Shown piece after piece: positions 54,303 through 64,000 of a stretch of 64,000 nt of DNA. The notes under the pieces are model-generated. The model searched no databases and had not been told where the DNA came from. It was given only the letters and a program-made list of their open reading frames with translations. Origin of the DNA: Haematococcus lacustris (lineage: Eukaryota; Chlorophyta; Chlorophyceae; Chlamydomonadales; Haematococcaceae); contig JASKMD010000008.1 of the NCBI GenBank assembly GCA_030144725.1, positions 17,728,135-17,792,134 of the forward strand. The letters run 5' to 3'. Numbering within the stretch: position 1 is the stretch's first letter; every line of letters starts with the position of its first letter. A program made the translations under genes and the position numbers.

Positions 54303-56430
54303 GACCTGATAACATGGCATGATTCTTGTACTTGCTACTACAACATTACCCCTCATGCACTCTCCCTCTTGTTGCTCACGTGCATGTCATCTAAGCCATC
54401 ATGACATTCACCTTGCACGCGGAAACCTGCCATGTCATGTCTTATGGTACAACGTATGCAACACCACTACAAACGACATGTATTGCTGATGCTAAGCACA
54501 TGCATTGATGCCAGATGGCCACACCACACAACACCACAACACAATACCACTGCAACAACAACAACAACACAACGACTCATGCCTTACTCACAACCTATGC
54601 GATGTGCACAACCACAAGGATTGGATGCATTTCATTGCTATGGGCTAACCCCTCATCACGGGACTGCTAAGCACTTTGCCTTGCTGCCTATGCCCCATGG
54701 CACCAAATCAGGTTGATCTAGGCTAGGCTGGGCTAGGCTTGGCTCCAGGTTGCCCGCTCCAGGCTGCCCGCTTCAGGCTGCCCGCTCGAGGCTGCTCGCT
54801 CCAGGCTGCCCGCTCCAGGCTGCCCGCTCCAGGCTGCTACGCCAAGGGCTGCTGGGTGCCATGGGGTGGGGGAGAGGAGAGGGGAGGGGAGGAGGGGAGG
54901 AGGGAAGGAGGGGAGGAGGGGAGGAAGGGAGGAGGAGGATGGGAGGAGGGTAGGTAGGTGGCAGACTCGGAAGTGGTGGTGGTGGGATTGGGCAGGGAAG
55001 GGGGAAGGGAGAAGGGGTCAAGGGGCAGCAGTGTGACCATCAGACCTGCGGCAGCAAGAGGCATCCTTGCAATTAGGCTTGGCATTGGTGACAACTCATG
55101 TGCAGGGACTGGCCACTTACAGCTATGCTCCATGCCCCCCTCCATGTCACGCCGCTACCGCCTTGCTTGCAATCACCAAGCCATGTTACACCTGTCATGC
55201 TCCAGCTGTCAACAACTGCAAGCAAACATAAGCCAGCAAGCAGATGAATAAGGACATGCATGACGAGAAATGGGCAGGCTAGGCTGACACCACCAGAGCA
55301 TGTGCACTCACCGGTGTACAAGCGCTCAAACCTTGTCGTATCCTTGCTGGTGGCTTCTCTGATGCAACCCAGCACAAGCTCCCCAATGCAAGACAATACG
55401 AACCACAACATGCATGCTTACTCACCTGCCAAGGTGAGGGTGAGGGTGAGGGTGGAGGTGAGGGTGAGGTCAAGGGCGAGTGGGAAGGGAAGGGGAATGA
55501 TAGGGCAGTAAGGTAAGGGGACCTGTAGCCACCTGTAGAGACATGTAGAGGGAGGGAGGGCGTGAGGGAGGGCGCGAGAAAGGGCGTGAGGGAGGGAGGG
55601 AAGGAGGGAGGGAAGGAGGGAGGGAAGGAGGAGGTTGCTCCAGGCTGCAAGGAAGGATAGGGAGTGGGGCAAGGTGCGACGACGGCCTGGGAGGTGGTGG
55701 TGGCAAAGGGGAAGGGTCAAACCATCAATCTTGCAGCAGCTCAAAAGGCATGCCAGATGTTAAGCGGTGCTACATACTTGCAGAGGGATAGCCACTCACC
55801 TTGACAAATGCGCATGGATGTTTGCATGGCTGACGGCGAGGCTCGCTCGTTGTGTGTCGCTGTGTGGCTAGGCTTGCTACGTTGCCTTTTTGCGTTGCTG
55901 CGTGGCTGTAACGTTTCGAAAATGCGAGGTTGTGTGGATGGCTGCGATGCTGGTGAACTAGCTGGACTGCGTGGCTGAGCTAGCGACGTAGATGGTTGTA
56001 TGCCTAGCATCCGGGTTGGCTGCCTCATGGTAGGGGAAGTGGCTGGGGCTGCACTGCTGGCTAGGCTAAGTTGCAGCTAAGTTGCGTGTCTGAGCTAGCT
56101 AGCTAGGTGCGATGTGACTGGAAGCGAGCATAGTTTCGGGCCTGGCTGCGAGCTGAGTTACGAGGCTCTGAATGCGTGGAGCTGACTCATTGCAATTGGA
56201 AGTCGCTACTAGCTAGAGACGCACCTTCGGCGTTGTTCATCGACTTGGCAGTACGAGATGTCGCAATGTAGAGCACGTACATCGCGTTTGTGCTAGGCGT
56301 GTTGTAGAGCAGGGATGTTGCAAGTTGGCTAGGTGACAAGAAGGCTGCGAGGTTGCATGCCATGTTGCTGGCTTTTTTGAAATTTTCCATTATGGCTTTC
56401 ATCCAGATGCCACCGACCTGTGCCAGTCAG
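54303..56430. other. Gene-poor stretch with G-rich and 14-bp repeats
   Basis: 54745-54838 is a 14-15-bp tandem repeat (GGCTGCCCGCTCCA). 54860-54960 and 55440-55640 are (GGGAGGA)n-like purine arrays. 55800-56400 is lower in GC and shows only short ORFs. No gene supported. Confidence 0.5.
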
Positions 56431-57420
56431 CAAGACCCTTCACAGGGTCAGTAGGACCCTACAAAGGGTCAGTAGGACCCTGCAGAAGGCCAGAGCGCCA
56501 GGACCCTGCACAGGGTCACCAGGACCCTGCACAGGGTTTTCAGGACCCTGCGCAGGGTCCTAGCGCCTTTTAAATATTAAATACATGTAATGTTAAAAAT
56601 AAACTACAAAATAGTTGTTCTAATATTTAATTTTAATTCTAACCATGGTCGTAGGACCCTGCGCAGGGTCCTGGCACACAGGGTCAGCAGGACCCTGCGC
56701 AGGGTTTCCAGGACCCGGCGCAGGGTTTCCAGGACCCTGCGCAGGGTCCTAGCGTCACCATGGTCGAAGGACCCTGCGCAGGGTCCTGGCACACAGGGTC
56801 AGCAGGACCCTGCGCAGGGTCACCAGGACCCTGCGCAGGGTCTGTAGGACCCTGTGCAGGGTCCTAGCGCCTATTAAATATTAAATACATGTAATATTAA
56901 AAATAAACTACAAAATAGTTGTTCTAATATTTACTATTAATTCTAACCATGGTCGTAGGACCCTGCGCAGGGTCCTGGCACACAGGGTCAACAGGACCCT
57001 GCGCAGGGTTTCCAGGACCCTGCGCAGGGTCTGCAGGACCCTGCGCAGGGTCCTAGCGCCACCATGGTCGTAGGACCCTGCGCAGGGTCCTGGCACACAG
57101 GGTCAGCAGGACCCTGCACAGGGTTTTTAGGACCCTGCGCAGGGTCTGTAGGACCCTGCGCAGGGTCCTAGCGTCACCATGGTCGTAGGACCCTGCGCAG
57201 GGTCCTGGCACACAGAGTCGGGAGGATACCAAACAGAAACGACAGGACCTAGCAAAGGGTCTGCGGGAAGCCTGACAAGGTCCTGGCACACAGGGTCAGA
57301 ACAAAATCTGGAAAACTCTTGACTCATAGGGTCAGTAGGACCCTGCGCAGGGTCGCCAGGACCCTGCGCAGGGTCCTACGACCATGGTGACGCTAGGACC
57401 CTGCGCAGGGTCCTAGGACA
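56431..57420. repeat. GGACCCTGCGCAGGGTCC palindrome field with AT-rich spacers
   Basis: Many perfect copies of the 18-bp palindrome and of its core, separated by CACACAGGGTCAGCAG, ACCATGGTCGTA or CTAGCG. An AT-rich spacer of about 85 bp (containing TTAAATATTAAATACATGTA and CAAAATAGTTGTTCTAATAT) occurs twice, at about 56570 and 56873. Confidence 0.95.
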
Positions 57421-57934
57421 CGGGCCATAGCTCATCACTGGCTTGGACTTTTTGCATGCTACCTACTAGGTTGGGCAGCTGTAACCACCCTCTACAACCT
57501 CTCATACTCACATTTCATGAAAAGACACTTTGATCACTCGGTGCCAACTCCCTTAGCCAAAATCAGGGTCACAGCCCCACACCTGGTCCAACAACTCGAC
57601 ACCGAGTGAGAATTACACTTTGGCCCAAGAGAGTCTTGACCTCTTCTAGGTCTCAACAACCTACATGCCAAGTTTCAGACCTGAACTCTCAAGTTTTTCA
57701 AGCCAGCCAGCCCTTAATTTGCACGAGTGTTCGGGTCCTTACCCGGTTGATCTTCATGGACAACTCCGCCATTTTCTTCTCGAACTGCAGCCATGCACAC
57801 AAGGCACACAGTCTGGCTGACATGGTGGCAACTACTTAGGCATGGCACGGCCAACTACTCTTTTGCTTCATGCCCAATCCACCACCTCTCAATCCCATAC
57901 CCTCCCTCCCACCCACCCACCCACCCACCCTCAC
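57421..57934. other. No gene recognised
   Basis: About 500 bases of average composition; 57905-57932 is a (CCCA)n run in the putative intron of the adjacent Fanzor relic. Confidence 0.4.
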
Positions 57935-58116
57935 CTGCTTGAAGAACTGCTCCAGCGCCCGGTCCTGAGCTCCGCAAAGCCTCAACCGTTGCCGTGCCCA
58001 CTTGGGGTCCAGGTACACCTCCCACACCGTCCGTTGTGGCCAGGGTGACGTTGATGTGCTTCAGGTTGGCCTCCAGGGAGGTATCGGCTGAGCAGGCTGC
58101 TGTCAGGTGCTTGAGA
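57935..58116 (-). pseudogene. Fanzor (TnpB-like) fragment, frameshifted
   Basis: The minus strand reads TSLEANLKHINVTLA and then, after a one-base shift near 58035, VWEVYLDPKWARQRLRLCGA followed by LEQFFKQ and a GT donor at 57934. I recognise this block from TnpB/Fanzor-like proteins that are abundant in Haematococcus (recalled, not searched). The reading frame needs one extra base between the two parts, and no RuvC motif follows within reach, so this is a relic. The frameshift could also be a sequencing error. Confidence 0.6.
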
Positions 58117-59336
58117 TGGGGCTAAATCAGGCTATAACACTTTCAAGGCGTCATCAGTGCCGCCCCTGACCTGCTCCCCCCTTCTGCTGCCCCCCCCTGT
58201 CAGCAGCAGGCAGCTGGTGCAAGTGCCGCCCCTGGGCCCCCCCCCCCTCCTGCTACACCCCCTGGCAGAAGCAGGCAGCTGATGCAAGTGCAGCCCGAGG
58301 GCTGCTCACCCATCCACTTGTTGCTGCAGCTAAGGAGCAGTAGGGGCCCAAAGCGGAGATGAACACGAGCTCGTCGCGCAAGCGCAGGGCGAGCGTGAGA
58401 GACTGGACACAAACTGCCCAGCAAGGTAACATAACAGTGGCCTGCACACCTTGTGGGGCCTGGCAGAGTGGCCATGGCATCCGTACTGCTCAGTTGCATG
58501 TGTTTGGCGTGCCACGATCACCGTTTTCACTGCAGCGACGGTCCATGACTCTTTGCAGGGGCTACTAGGCCACGTCGGTCGGTCGCGGCGAGGCGCGCAT
58601 GAGGGAAACACGCATGCATTTGAATGTTGAGTTTTGTGCGCTCAGCACACCAGTGCGCTCAGCACAATTTGCGGAAATTAATGAAACACGCTTCACCCCG
58701 TACCTTACAGAGTGATCTATCCGGGGACGTGCGTAGCATAATTACCAGGGGTAGGTTTTCTGTTAGTTGGGTCTCCTGGGGCAACCTGTCATTCCTTTTG
58801 CTATTTTGCGGTTTTCAGAGCAACCCCGAACCTCATATTCAGTGCAGAGTTAAAAGTCCTGATCAGTCGCGAAGTGGCTGAGCTGAAGTGGGCACGGGGA
58901 AATATGATGTGGCATGAGGGCAGTAGGGAGCTGTGCAGGTACGCTGGACGACTCTTTAATTCCCACCCAATTTCCAGCATGCCCTTGCGGCGTACGTGCC
59001 TAGCATTGACGACAGATATTGCCCGGTTGCCGAGCACATCGTACCCAACACTATTGCGTGCCAACAGACCTCCATGCCTACCACCCCGAAGCACCCTAGG
59101 GCCTATCTACCCGCGAACGAGCACCTTGACGTGGGACGTGGGCCAGCCTGACTAACACGTCTGACAGGCAAGCCGCTTGCATGAAGTCACAGTGGGCAAG
59201 CAGCTGGCACTGCCATTCGCAATCAGTGCAAACAGCACAGAACCCTTGCTTGCCTCCCTTGTTGAGCTCAACAGGGACTTGTCTGGCCACTACGCTGTGC
59301 AGAGTTTCAACGGAGTCCATGAGCCAGCATGGCTGA
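58117..59336. other. Intergenic, possible further Fanzor remains and a hAT-like end
   Basis: The minus-strand stretch 58330-58400 reads SLTLALRLRDELVFISALGP and may be an upstream exon of the same relic. At 58747 a plus-strand motif CAGGGGTAGGTTTTCTGTTA matches the complement of 33015-33040. The 3' UTR of the eL13 gene lies near the right end. Confidence 0.35.
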
Positions 59337-60689
59337 TCATTCCTCCTTGGCAGCAGCTTCCTTGGCCTTCTTTGCACGCACCCCCACCAACCGTGCGTTG
59401 GCACGCTCGATGCGAAGCTTGCCATATGCCTTGAACTCCTGCGCCATCAGCATGCCAGGTGTTGAGCACACTCAGCCATCACCTCAGCTCCGCTACAGAG
59501 TATATGAGAGCATTCCAGCCGGCACCGCGCCTAGGACTAGCTAGTCAACTAGTCCTAGGCGCCACCTCAACACCTCCTCTGACTTCCCTCCACAGGTCAG
59601 GATCAACATGCTGCCGTGTCCGAGTGTAAGCATCACATGCTAGCAGTCTGCCCTTCACACACAGGCAGGCTGTTGGTATCCGGCCACCAGTGGCTGCTGC
59701 ACAAATTCAAGGCTGGGCCCACCTTCATGTCCTTGGTGACCTTCATGAGCTCTAGGGCAGGTTTGGTGACAGTGGTGGGCTGCAGGGGGCCCTTGAACTG
59801 CTCCACAGCGCGGAAGTCAGCCACAGAAGCCTCACCGGCCTGGAGGGACAAAGGACATGGACAGTCAGCTTACTATGCCAGCACTCAGGTTGTGCAACAT
59901 CAGCCACCCATGCAGTGCTGAGGAACACAGACAGGCCGTGTTGCCATCTTTGAGGCATCCTAGCTGTGTGTTGGCTACTTGCGCCCCAGGTACGACATAT
60001 ACATACACATATGTACCTTGGGCTTCTTCACATTCCTTGGGAACAGCACAACATTGCTGCGGTATGCCTTCAAACGGGCCACGTTTGTCTGCACACAGGA
60101 TGACAGCAAGGAATGCATGAGGGATGCATGTGTTGTCAAGCAGGCTAGCCCAGTGGCACCTGCAGGCTCTCCAGCGACTTGTTCTTGCGGCGATGGTCGA
60201 CGGCAATGCCGATCGTAGGAGCAAACTTCGCTGGGATACCAGCCTCCTGCAGCCGACAGAGCGGGTTGCATGCTTCATCGCCGTGCTGAGCACGGCTACA
60301 AATTCCAGCAAGCGCTGTTGCTGCCTCTGGCACAGCGCTGCAGGACGCCCATTGTGCAACAATGCCACCCGCTGCACCTTGAGCTCCTCCAGCGTGAACC
60401 CACGCCCAAGACGCTGCTTTGTGTTGTACTTAATCGTCTGGCCGCGCACCACCGGCTTCAGGACCCCGGCAACAGGTCTCGGGAAGACGGACTTTGCCTT
60501 CTCAGCACGGGCTGCGGCAGGGAGTGTAACTGTAGCTTACAGCTCCCGCCGTTTATGGCTGAAGGCCGTAGGACACCTACCCTTTCTCCTTCGCAACTTG
60601 CGTGCTGGCTGGTTGAACCAGGTCTTGACCATGAACTGCCACTTCTTGTGGAAGTGGCCATTGGGCACGACATTGTTGTGCCGCACCAT
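59337..60689 (-). CDS. RPL13: 60S ribosomal protein eL13
   Basis: Component of the cytosolic large ribosomal subunit. Six exons in perfect phase on the minus strand: 60689-60581, 60511-60378, 60246-60160, 60088-60017, 59839-59723 and 59438-59337, totalling 621 bases and 206 aa, the normal size. The family is unmistakable: [19 protein letters not shown] and [16 protein letters not shown] at the start, [46 protein letters not shown], and the C-terminal [20 protein letters not shown]. The start is the ATG giving the conserved N-terminus. A hAT MITE lies about 320 bases upstream and could affect the promoter (inference). Confidence 0.97.
59527..59562. repeat. Perfect 14-bp-arm hairpin in the last eL13 intron
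   Basis: GCGCCTAGGACTAG and its exact complement CTAGTCCTAGGCGC are separated by CTAGTCAA, within the intron 59722-59439. Confidence 0.95.
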
Positions 60690-61009
60690 CTCCCCCTGAA
60701 GACAATCGAGGAAAAGTGTTCGCTGGCTGCGCGGCTGCTCCAAGTCCGGCTGACTTGCGTCGTCAGAAACACACCTGTTACGCTGCGGCACTGGCTAGAA
60801 AGGCTGTCGATGTAATTGCCATCGTTCACATCACCACCTCATGCAGGTTACTCACCATTCCTATGCGTCGCAGCTGACAGCGCGCATGACGGTGTTTTCC
60901 TTATGATTAAGCCTCCCTTGCAAACCTTAGAGTTTGAGAAGATGGCCAACACTCCAGGGGAAAAGTTGGCATCTGCACGGTGTGAATGGAAACAAGAACC
61001 AGCCAAGAG
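60690..61009. promoter_or_regulatory. Upstream region of the eL13 gene
   Basis: Should contain the eL13 leader and promoter; no other gene seen. It ends at the MITE target duplication. Confidence 0.4.
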
Positions 61010-61458
61010 CAGTGATGGGTAATACAAGATACGTGTATCGACACCGATACGTATTTTGTATAATACAAAAATACACGTATCGTACTAAAAAATACAAGTG
61101 CCGGCCGGCAAGTAGCGTGGGTGCCTTTGAAGCAGCTGCTGGTTGCTGCCACAACTAGAGTCCGCGCTCAAGCCATGCCACGCGGAGCTAAAGCAATCGG
61201 CCTGCTCCCGGAGCAGTCGGTCGCATGTGCCGGTTTTACATGCAAGAACATCAAAGTTGGGAGGCCCTGACTTTCCGACGTCGCCGTCCTGCCCAGACAT
61301 CAAGGACAGGCTGCAACACTGGCTGCGCTGCTCCTAGCTGCTCCTTTCCCGCGTGACATGTAGCCTCTGTATCGCTGTATTGTATCGATACAAAGAATGC
61401 ACGTTTTTCGTGTATTTTCTTATATTTCTTGTATCGATACACGTATTACCCATCACTG
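61010..61458. mobile_element. 449-bp hAT-type MITE
   Basis: The ends are inverted: CAGTGATGGGTAATACAAGA on the left and the complement of CGTATTACCCATCACTG on the right, both beginning CAGTG as in hAT elements. It is flanked by a perfect 8-bp duplication GCCAAGAG (61002-61009 and 61459-61466), the hAT size. Subterminal regions are rich in TACGTGTATCGATAC-like palindromes. The interior is GC-rich and has no transposase ORF. Confidence 0.9.
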
Positions 61459-61466
61459 GCCAAGAG

Positions 61467-61904
61467 TCGTCTGATCTCCATGCCACCACGCGTTGCAGTA
61501 TACTGCACTATAGCCTCGTGGCAGTGGAGGAGCAGGCCTGCCTGCAGTCCCCAGTGTGTTTATGTATTTTATTCTTTTGCTGCTGCTTGCTAACATTCTG
61601 AAGTAGTAGACGTGGATGTCCAGCTGGACACGTGTACCATGGGAACGAGTTTTCTCAGTGTCTGCATGGCCAACTCCTGAACCACACAGCCCTCATGCTA
61701 CACCAAAATAAAGCATGAGTTGGAATCGAACCAGGCTGCGAGCTCATCATTGTAAAGGCTACCGACAGTGTGCCTAATGCGCACTTCAGCTCAGCCTTCT
61801 GGTGTGTGTGCCTGTGCCAGTGCCTGTGCCTGCGCCACACACATCCCCTTTGTGAGGGGTTCATTGTTTTTTTTGTTGTTGGGATTGTCTTGAGCTGTAG
61901 CTGG
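61467..61904. other. No gene recognised
   Basis: About 440 bases between the MITE and the Fanzor relic; only short frames. Probably a 3' flank of the Fanzor relic. Confidence 0.4.
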
Positions 61905-62281
61905 CTACTGCTGCAGCTTGCGCTGCCCCTTGAGCAACAGGGGCTTGTCGGCTATCTCCACCCACTCCTGGCCTGGCTGGCCTGGCTTTGGCATGGCTGG
62001 GCGGTTAGTCCAGTAGCACAGCTCAGTGGGACGAGGCCCTGGGCCGACTGCACAGCGGCGGATGTTCAGCGCGGCTGACACGCCCCGGTCATAGAACCTG
62101 CACATGGGTGTGGAAGATGCATGACGTCAATTCATGTGTCATGGCATGTGGGATATGCTCATGTCATGCACATGTGTAGGGTTGGGTCAATGCTTACCTG
62201 GTGATGTTGTTGATGCTTGTTAAGCACATCAGGCCCCGGACTTGGGAACGCTTTGCCATGCTTTTCACTGGCCGCAGCCAC
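61905..62281 (-). pseudogene. Fanzor (TnpB-like) C-terminal relic, RuvC-III Asp lost
   Basis: Two minus-strand exons: 62281-62198 (WLRPVKSMAKRSQVRGLMCL, ending NNIT) and 62097-61905 (RFYDRGVSAALNIRRCAVG, GPRPTELCYW, ending KLQQ-stop), joined by a GTAAGC...GCAG intron in phase. This matches the carboxy end of Fanzor/TnpB nucleases, where an (R/K)-D-x-(N/A)-A-A-x-N-I motif carries the last RuvC catalytic Asp. Here that Asp is replaced by Gly (RG-V-S-A-A). Nothing upstream provides the rest of the nuclease, because a SET gene starts divergently at 62379. It is therefore a truncated, probably inactive copy. Confidence 0.65.
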
Positions 62282-62378
62282 CTGCATGGACACATGGGAC
62301 AATTTGTAAGATTTTTCATCTTGACCCTACCTGTAGCCATCAGCAAAAGGTGGCGCAGGCTCGATAGCAGATAGTGAA

Positions 62379-63876
62379 ATGCTTCGTGCGCGGGGAGCTT
62401 GGCGCTCGGCTCTACGGTGTTCCCCTCCTCCCCCGCGTATCGGACAGCTCGTCCTCGCTCGCAGGAGCTTCCTGGGTTGCCACGTAGCGCCAGCCACCTC
62501 GCCTCAGCAGGCCGACTCTGGCGCCCCCACTGCCCCCCATTGGTCCGTGACCTGTGCGCCTGGGCAAAAACAGCAGCAGCAGCACGAGCAGCTGCAGCAC
62601 GAGCAGCTGCAGCATGAGCAGCGGGAGGTACCACCGAGTACAGCTGCACAGCAGGCAGCAGAGATGCACCCGCCAGGGGTTGGAGCAGAGGGCGAGGGCG
62701 AGGGCGAGGGCGAGGGCGAGGAGCTGCTGTCCGAGTCGCATCAGGCCCTCAACGACTTCCTGGTTTGGCTAGTGGCCAATGGTGCGAATGCAGCTGCCCC
62801 CACCCCTCTACCGCCCGGGCTCTCCCCACTCATGCTGCTGCCGCCCTTCCCCCAAGCCCTCCCCTTCCCTGTGCCCCACTCCCTGTGGCAGATGTGCAAG
62901 GCATTGGTTTTGACGACTCCCCGGTGGCCCTGTATGAGGAGTGCGGGCGGCCGGGCGATGCCAGCAGTCCAGAGCGTGGCCTCATGGCGCAGAGGGTGGG
63001 TGGCGGCAGCGGGCGGGGGAGGCCCTCTGGCCCCTGGACCCCCACATGGCACCATGGCAGCTGGGTGGCAGTGCGTCAGTAGCTCTCAGCAGCAGCATGA
63101 CGGGGCGGGGGGGCCATGCATTCACCCAGCCAGCAGGCCAGGCTCAGGGTGTGGGGGCAGGGGGTGAGTGTGGGCTGGTGGGGGAGCCTGGCTGGCCCCC
63201 CCAGCAGTGCACAGCCACAGCAGGTGCCTGGCTGCGATGCACCTATACCATCCGTTGCCGCAGGCAAGGCAGCTCCAGGTGCAGCGTGCCAGGCGTAGAG
63301 GGTGTTCCCCGCCCCTGTGTGCCCCTGAGCCAGCAGTGCGCCCCTGAGTCATCAGTGCACAGGGTCTGCTCCAGCCAGGGTGGGGCCTGGCAGCAGCAGC
63401 AGCCTGCCTCTTCACCTGCCCCTGTAGGCCAGCAGCCCGGGCACCGCTGTCAGGCAGGCGCAGACACCCCAGCTGCAGGGCTGAGCCAGCTGGCACGCCC
63501 TGGCTAGCTTGGTCCAGCCTGCCGCAGCTACTGTCCAGGTGCATGCAAGCTGACCTGAGCAAGGCACGAGGCGCCAACCTCCCGTCAGCGAGGGCGCAGT
63601 CTTCCTTCCTCTGTCCAGGCGTCTGGCCCCCAGCCAACCCCACCTGCATCAAGGCTTGGCCTGCTGTGTGCAAAGCCTTGATGTTAGGCCTTTGGGCCTT
63701 CAGTCCCCGCCTCTGACCAGGCAGGGGCGGAGGGTAGAGCTGGTGGGTGAGGCCTCTGCTGTGGGCTGTGGGCTGTGCAGGACATTGCAGCCGGGGAGGT
63801 GGTGCTCAGGGTCCCCTTGCGCCTGGCCCTCACGGACCATGCAGCGGACCGCGAGTCCAACCGCCTCGTGTACGAG
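62379..63876 (+). CDS. SET-domain protein, Rubisco LSMT-like (5' part)
   Basis: Three exons: 62379-62781, 62892-62995, 63781-63876, phases 1 and 0 consistent; the gene continues past the window. Exon 1 encodes an Arg/Ala/Ser-rich N-terminus (MLRARGAWRSALRCSPPPP) that could be an organelle targeting sequence, a QHEQLQHEQLQHEQ repeat, an EGEGEGEGE run, and ALNDFLVWLVANG. Exons 2-3 read DVQGIGFDDSPVALYEE, GLMAQRDIAAGEVVLRVPL and ALTDHAADRESNRLVYE. The combination ALNDFLVWL, GL-x-A-x-(R/D)-DI-x-x-GEVVL-x-VP is the N-terminal SET signature of plastid Rubisco large-subunit/aldolase N-methyltransferase-like proteins. The substrate is not inferable. Confidence 0.8.
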
Positions 63877-63908
63877 GTGAGGCCGGGAGGCAGGCCAGGT
63901 GCACACCC

Positions 63909-64000
63909 CCTGACCTGACCCTGGCCCTGACCCTGACCCTGACCCTGACCCCGACCTTGACCCTGACCCTGGCCCTGACCCTGGCCCTGACCCTGACCCT
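63909..64000. repeat. (CCCTGA)n array at the window edge
   Basis: CCCTGA units with CCCTGG variants, intronic in the SET-domain gene; same hexamer as 8408-8474. Confidence 0.9.

Overview
This is a nuclear window from a green alga, most likely a chlamydomonadalean and plausibly Haematococcus (inference). The reasons are high GC, very intron-rich genes with GTGAG/GTGGG donors, pervasive C/G-rich satellites, Fanzor (eukaryotic TnpB-like) fragments of a type I associate with Haematococcus, and a LINE of the two-endonuclease Dualen/RandI kind known from Chlamydomonas. All gene models below were built by hand from splice-site phase and family motifs.

Region 1 (1-22,910) is conventional and gene-dense. 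A bZIP transcription factor (minus, 2049 to below 276) lies head to head with a 27-exon Argonaute gene (plus, 2523-14052) with an apparently complete DEDH slicer site. A 14-exon ABC1/AarF-type atypical kinase (minus, 22910-14877) converges on Argonaute. It carries a very large low-complexity insertion.

Region 2 (about 23,000-58,700) is a mobile-element and satellite landscape. It holds a broken DDE-type transposase fragment and a 5,017-bp element with about 219-bp terminal inverted repeats and a perfect 7-bp target duplication (25325-30341). It also holds a 305-aa polyglutamine ORF, an assembly gap, 4.9 kb of (CCCTG)n, a 60-bp minisatellite, and a Dualen/RandI-like LINE (about 39,990-48,160) encoding APE, RT, PHD-like finger, RNase H and a PD-ExK endonuclease. 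That LINE is split by a foldback MITE. A second long-inverted-repeat element (48601-52990) also has a perfect 7-bp target duplication. The two large elements share an internal cassette: a 225-bp tandem satellite, a unique linker, a CTG-rich tract and (CAGGG)n/G-rich arrays. Next come a truncated second copy of the MITE, two fields of the 18-bp palindrome GGACCCTGCGCAGGGTCC, and a Fanzor relic.

Region 3 (59,300-64,000) is genic again. It holds ribosomal protein eL13 (minus, six exons), a 449-bp hAT-type MITE with a perfect 8-bp target duplication upstream of it, a C-terminal Fanzor relic whose catalytic RuvC-III Asp appears to be Gly, and the first three exons of a SET-domain (Rubisco LSMT-like) protein that runs off the right edge.

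The host genes (transcription, RNA silencing, a probable organellar kinase, translation, protein methylation) do not form an obvious pathway. An Argonaute beside a transposon-rich block is suggestive but may be coincidence. The most novel object is the pair of satellite-carrying elements with 7-bp target duplications.
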